A stretch of DNA of 64,000 nt from Marsupella aquatica. Its lineage: Eukaryota; Marchantiophyta. Both the position numbers and the translations under genes were made by a program. Position 1 is the first letter of the stretch; every line of letters begins with the position of its first letter. Under the pieces are notes generated by a model. That model did no database searches, was not told the origin of the DNA, and was given only the letters and a program-made list of their open reading frames with translations. The DNA lies in assembly GCA_973895155.1 (NCBI GenBank), contig OZ316896.1, positions 6,944,001-7,008,000 on the forward strand, written 5' to 3'. Positions 58,290 through 64,000 of this stretch are shown here, one piece after another.

Positions 58290-61200
58290 ATGAGCATATC
58301 AGCAGCACCCGAGGTGGGTGCTGTTCGAGATATCATCTTTATTGGTGGGACTCGTAAATGTCGACGAGGAGGGTTTTGCTGTCACAGGTCAGTGCCGTTT
58401 CTGAATGGAGTAGGTGCCGGTTCCATACTTTTCCGAAACAGAAGACTGAGGATTTTGCCATCTACAATTTACAAGTATGAATGCAGGACATACAGATTTG
58501 CATGTGAGAGCATAAATCGTTGTGAGCATTCGATTCAGTGCCGTAACTCTCCTTCCCGAGGTCGCCGTCGCGTATCTCGGGTACCTTTAGCTTCATCCAC
58601 ATTTCCTTTCACGCAATCGCCTGCATCTGATGCTCAGGTCACGGAAATGTGGATGCTAGAGGACGAGATTCTGGAGCTAAGGGGACTACAGAGTCAACTG
58701 CAGGCCTGCAAAAATAGAAATAGAAAGATTGCGGTGTTGGATTCAAACAAGCGCGTCAGAGGAGTGTTTGGTGGCGTCGGCCAACCTGGAGTTTTCGTGA
58801 AACCCTCTGTCGCTTTAGCCAGCTGCACTCTGGACGAATTCGGCATTTATATTCTGAAATGCTTGGTAGCGATCGGTCAGGAACACATACTCGAATGGCC
58901 ATGGGGTTTAAAAGATGTCTATGCGGGGCAAGAGACAGCGAACCCTAGACACGTCTCCAGAAGTCCTGCCAGTTCTGTGAAAGGAGCTTTTACTAGGCTC
59001 GGCAATATTATCGAAAACTGGGAACAACCTCAGGGAAAATTCTGGCAAAGTGTGCCCGCGCTGTTGACGCCTTGCAACGAAACCTTTCATGATCTTCATT
59101 CTGAAGAAGAAGCTAACCGTCGCGCCAATGAAGTATGCTCTGATGAGATCGAAGCTCGTCTGCTGGAATCGTTGCAAGTACTCATCCGCCTGCTCGGACA
59201 ACTTGAGAAGTTTTATGACAGCATAGGTGGTATCATAGGGTAAGGAAACGGTCTAGATTGTGTTTATCTGTCCACATGTCGCATGGCTTTGAATTTTCCG
59301 TTTTTCGTCATTTTTACGCAATAGATTCACTGTATCGAATCAATTACAAGTGGATTTTGTCTTGGAAATTGCTGCAGTTTTCAAATAGTCCTTCCCTGTA
59401 AAGCTTTTAGTTCCCATCCTAAATGATGACGGGATCCTCCTCTTCCACACTTGACATGTCGTCGCAACGAGAGTATCTAAATGCTTAACCAATTCTCTTG
59501 CTTTATCTTCTTGCAGGTACCAAGTGAGAGCTTTAGAGCTAATCAGGGAATCCGAGGCACAGAATAACAAGAGTGGCTTCAGTGTTAATGGCAACAAATC
59601 TTCACCATCGTCACTACTTAGACAGTTTTCTGTTCCTCATGGTCCCGATCTTTCAAGAGACAAAGCTTATGCCATGCAAGCTTCTAGCTGGGGTCTCGAG
59701 GTCAAGAGCAAGCTTGACTCGGGTTTGATTATATTGATTTCCGCGTAGCGTATTGCACATTTAATAGGTTAAATCATTTTTCTTACTTAGAAATCTCTTT
59801 TGTGCGGTTTACATGCCCAGCCAATGTCTTGGCAAAATAGTACGGTTGGCATTTACTGGAACATATCGTTTCTGCCCTGTGTTAGTGTGTCATAAAGATT
59901 GCTTCGACAACAGAAGTAAGCCACTGTGTTTGATATCGTGTTTTATCAGTCTCGCAAAGGTCAGGATCACGTTGAGGAGGCTCCTTGTACAATTCGCAGG
60001 GTTTACCAGAAATGGGGGAAATCTATCCTCTTGGCGGGGCTGGTGATCGGCTGGGTCTTGTCGATGAATCAACTGGCGAGTCCCTTCCAGTCGCCATGTT
60101 ACCATATTGTGGTAGAACTTTGCTTGAAGGCCTGATTCGAGATTTGCAGGTATGCTCGTGTCATATATCTTCTGAAGTCACGACATGAAAAATTACTGCG
60201 GAAATGCAACATTCACAATATAGAAAATAAATTTAGACGAGTATCCTGAATGATAAGTCAATCATCGTTTAGTTAAAATTCACGTTAGTCTTGCAAATAT
60301 TCCCCACATATATGTGCTTTCATTAAACATTCGTGGAGGATAATTACGTCGATGGTTTCGTCGTACAGGCAAGAGAATATCTCTACTTCAAGGTGTTCGG
60401 CGCGCAACATATCACACCCGTCGCTATCATGACAAGTTCTGCCAAAAGAAACGATCAACGCGTGCATGCTCTGTGTGATCATCATGGCTGGTTTGGTAGA
60501 GGAAAAAGTAATTTCCGACTGTTTGAGCAGGTCTGTTCTGCACTGCAAGGCAACCCATCCAGGTTCCAAGTTTCATGCTTGTTGACATACGCACCCCAGG
60601 TTGCTCCAACTGGAATTTTTGCAATCGACCTATATGTCCGTCCTGCGGATCATATGAACTGCAGGACTCGAGAATTCGCATATGGTTTTCAAGAGTTCAA
60701 GTCAGAACTTGACAACGGATACCTGTGTTGGTCAGTGCCAGAAGTTGAGTGAAAACTGAGCAAAACGAGGTGTTTTATCATACAACGAAACATGCGGTGG
60801 GAAGGATGCTTTGTTGTGTAAGGCCCGTTTATGCGTCTGCCTGAGGAAACTGTGTCCCTTTTTGTTGTTATAGCCTCTAGTACCAACAGTGGCAGCGGCA
60901 GATGGGCAGTGGTTGTTGACTAAGCCCTTGAAGGCAGTTCTCAAACCGGGAGGCCATGGAGTTATTTGGAAATTGGCTAAAGATGAAGGTATCTTCAAGT
61001 GGTTCTACAGCAAGGAGCGTAAAGCAGCCATTGTACGGCAAATCAGGTGGATATCTGCTAAACAGCAATGCTATTCATTGAAGTTCTTTGTGAACTGTAC
61101 CAACCCGTTCACGAGGTGGTGCTTGTTTCGTTGCATTGAAAAACGAAGCTTATCCCAAGGAGTCTCTCTGTCGTATAACACAGTTTCGGTACTACTGGTA

Positions 61201-63952
61201 TATGGTAATTTAATGAATGGGGTTGGTTTAGTTTGAGGAGGCGAGGAGGGAGGGGGTGCTTTAGGTGAACATTTAAGGTTGCTTTAGGTGGAAAGATGAT
61301 ATTGTTTTGGGCATTTTGCAGCAATCCTCTCGCAGGTACAGACTGTACTTTGTTGGCACTGTCAGGCATTGGTCTGAAACACAACAAGGTGCTTATTACC
61401 CATACTGATAAGTTCGTAGATTCCATTGTCTTCTCAAGCTTTAAAGGCGTATAACTAGTTGCTCCAATTCTGTATGCTTAAGCTGGTCACCGTACATATC
61501 TTGCTCGCAAGCCTTTCGTTTTGTGCGGCATTTTCTTGAAATCTAACAACTTCCAGGTGTAGAAATTGGGCTTTGCATCATGTGAGCGAAATGTGGGAAC
61601 TGCGGAAGGGGTGAATGTCCTCATGGAGAAACGACTTGGAGACGGTAGCCTTGAGTACACAGTTACCTGCATAGAGTACACCGAGTTCAATAAGTTGGGT
61701 ATTTTAGATGTGCCAATAACCCCTGGCAGGTATGTGAAGATCTTCATTGGACTAGTAGAAATTAATACTTTCGGTGAAATGATGTTGGGAATATATCAAA
61801 AGCACTAGTCTGATCAAGATTCTGAGTTCCTGGTTTGCCACTTTCCTGGATGTAGTATGCAGGCTCAATATCCTGCCAACACCAATGTTCTCTTTGTCGA
61901 TCTTGCGTCAGTGGAACATGTCGCATCCAGTCAAACCTCTGCATCTCTACCTGGAATGATCATGAATCTAAAGAAGCCTGTGGAATATGTTGACCAATGG
62001 GGTAATAAGCACTGGTACGTCATGGAAGGTTTTAGAGTTTGCCTTGAGAATCTGGACTGTGTTACTGGAGTTCTTGTGTTGCACTTGTTACCTAACTTTA
62101 ATCAAGGTTTTCTAGCATGTGGCTTGTCTGCTATTTTCTTCTGGAAATTCCAGTCCATCATTCTTCATAGTTTTTTTTTACGATGGAACGTTCCAAAATT
62201 ATGTAAGAGAAATCCTCAGAGACTTAAACGTCTCGTTCTCATTTGTGTCTTCGTGGTAGTGTAAGAGCTGGTCGACTGGAGTGCACTATGCAGAATGTTG
62301 CCGATTCTTTGATGAACAAACATTCTTCGAGACTGTCTTCCAGTGACCAGGGTAGAACGTCCGCTTACATTTCTTTTGGAGCATTATAATTTTCTCATCG
62401 TCCAATCGTGCTCTGCAAATTTCGTGTTGTTGTTGGACTGCCCAAATTACATGAAAAACATCGCAAGGCTTTAGATTTCCACTTTATGTGTCATCGTGGT
62501 CATTGTTTGGAGAGGTTTCCGTTATTATTATCTTTGTCATTGACCATTGAAAAACCATTTTTGCTTTGATTGGCAGGACAATTGGACACATTCCTCATAT
62601 ATAATCTGAGGCGGAAAGTGACCTCATCAGCAAAGAGGCAAAGGAAGCATGGTGAAGATTCCCTTCACCAGGTGAAATTCGTTTTCCTTCTCGTTTGGGC
62701 GTCGACTTTCTGCAAAGATTCTGGAATACTAACTTCGTATCTGCTCAGTGCTAATTAACACAAAGTTCCTGTTGATGCCGCAGCATTGGATTCTGACTGA
62801 CTTACGCTATATGTGTTTCCTTACTTCAAGGTATAATGAGGCATATGTTTTTTCTCTTTGCAGACTCCAGAGGGATCTTTCTTGGACCTTACAAGAAATG
62901 CTTCTGATCTCCTATCCTACTGTGGGGTCCTGATGCCTCAGGTGACTAGCCCTTGTAGTCTTCCTATCTGCTAAATCTCGAAAGAATGTCACTGCGGTAC
63001 TTCATCTTATTGGCAGAATGAATACAGAAGTGGTCGCGAGACACTTTTCCCTTTCTCGTGCTGATTGCACTAGATGTCCCGCTGAAATCTAAGGACGTTT
63101 CCATTACTGTAGACATAGCTAGTATCACGGGAGTCGATGCAGTTGGTGGATGGTTGCTCAAATGTTGTAACGCATGCAGTGAAATAGTCGCACTCAAGCT
63201 AGTCGAATCTTCTGTATTGATTCGAGTGGAAAAATCTGCGATGAAAAAGGGCAGTAGACTAGAGCCACAAGAGTACTTAAGAAGAATGAAGTAATGTTAA
63301 AATGCAAGTCTCTGTTCCCTTCGGTCTTATAGTTGATGTATCCACGTTTACTTGTGGTAGATGGAGGGCAATCACTGCTATATTGATTATGGCCCGCCTT
63401 TTCTGGTCTTCTTGCATCCAGCTCTGGGACCTCTTTGGGACATTATTCGGCAAAAGGTCTAGTTTCTCTCGTCCAACCCCTTTTTTACATATTTATTTTA
63501 GACAACAGAGTATACCCGGCGTTCAATTTTTCCTGACACAGATGTTTTGCTGTGTCCAGATAAAAGGTGGTTCACTCGCATCAGGATCTGAGGTTCAGCT
63601 GGAAGTAGCTGAATTCTCATGGAAAAATGTTCAGGTACAGAAAAAGCAATCCCACTCCACCTGTTTATGTGGCAAATCCAGAGCCATTTTGTATGTTTCA
63701 TAGATTATACCTAGGAAGTAATTTAACCCAAATCATGCTAGATCTCTGTGGTTTTGGTATAAGATCTATTGTCTCTTCATGAGTTCCTCGCTGTTAAATC
63801 ATCTGCGTGGTGCCTCTCATTGAATGCTTTCCATCAATTGACATGTTTATTTGTTGCCAGCTGGATGGAAGCTTGTTGATACATGCCACGAATGTCATGG
63901 GTGTACTGGAAGACAACGAAAATAAAGAGTCCATTCTGCAGTATGGTTTCAG
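58290..63952 (+). CDS. UGP3: Chloroplast UDP-glucose pyrophosphorylase 3, 14 exons visible, continues past the window
   Basis: In plants UGP3 makes UDP-glucose from UTP and glucose-1-phosphate in the plastid, feeding sulfolipid synthesis. Exons: 58,290-59,239, 59,517-59,700, 60,000-60,149, 60,369-60,530, 60,874-61,046, 61,322-61,388, 61,563-61,729, 61,856-62,014, 62,260-62,351, 62,577-62,671, 62,864-62,941, 63,361-63,456, 63,560-63,634 and 63,861-63,952. All are GT-AG and the phases join throughout. The N-terminal part is Ser/Arg-rich, fitting a transit peptide. The nucleotidyl-transferase core shows GEIYPLGGAGDRLGLVDES, MLPYCGRTLLEGLIRDLQ, ITPVAIMTSSAK, WFGRGKSNFRLFEQ, KPGGHGVIWKLAKDEG, PANTNVLFVDL, FLVFLHPALGPLW and SEVQLEVAEFSW. 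The start at 58,290 is the first in-frame ATG. Between exons 2 and 3 the protein looks shorter than I expect, so a small exon at 59,701-59,999 may be missed. The C-terminus lies beyond the window. Confidence 0.93.
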
Positions 63953-64000
63953 GTACGTAACTTATATAACAGAACCAATATGCCGAGTTCAATCTCAAGA

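Noticed and set aside
1-64000. CRISPR arrays, bacterial operons, rRNA genes or canonical tRNA genes
   Set aside because: None seen. Gene structure with GT-AG introns and transposon content are plant nuclear; repeats present are transposon-related or tandem.

Overview
The window is nuclear DNA of a green plant (streptophyte). It holds two plant-type, intron-rich host genes, a cryptochrome and a chloroplast UGP3-type UDP-glucose pyrophosphorylase. Around and between them lies dense plant-style transposon wreckage: CACTA, MULE, LINE, SINE and Ty3/gypsy elements. Interstitial copies of the TTTAGGG telomere motif also occur. The species cannot be named from this sequence. DUF7869-type transposases and gypsy elements with a captured DNA methyltransferase would fit a charophyte alga or an early-diverging land plant better than a flowering plant, but that is inference.

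Layout. 1-4.2 kb: direct repeats, then a decayed DDE-type (DUF7869-like) transposase. 4,268-18,557: one complete CACTA (En/Spm) transposon with terminal inverted repeats and a 3-bp TCA target duplication. It contains a 408-bp tandem array, a TNP2-type transposase gene and a nine-exon second gene with a Transposase_24 domain. 19,165-21,817: a 5'-truncated LINE with a clear target-site duplication. 22.4-25.5 kb: gypsy debris, including a cytosine-methyltransferase fragment directly before a polypurine tract and an LTR. 27,499-31,446: a complete five-exon cryptochrome (712 aa) with all three C-terminal DAS motifs. 33.5-42.5 kb: gypsy fragments in both orientations (LTR/leader, a second and longer DNMT3-like methyltransferase, reverse transcriptase, gag, protease), interrupted by a LINE. 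42.5-47.3 kb: repeat-rich spacer, a tRNA-like SINE with target duplications and another LINE tail. 47.5-54.6 kb: a MULE transposase split into two halves by about 4.6 kb of foreign sequence encoding a broken coiled-coil protein. 55.4-56.9 kb: a LINE with intact ORF1 and a collapsed ORF2. 58,290 to the window end: UGP3, 14 exons visible, running off the edge.

The two host genes are on the + strand, about 27 kb apart, with no visible functional link. Nearly all transposon proteins are broken by stops and frameshifts. The exceptions are the CACTA second gene, most of TNP2, one gypsy gag and one LINE ORF1. The most interesting signal is the DNMT3-like methyltransferase, found in two separate gypsy contexts.
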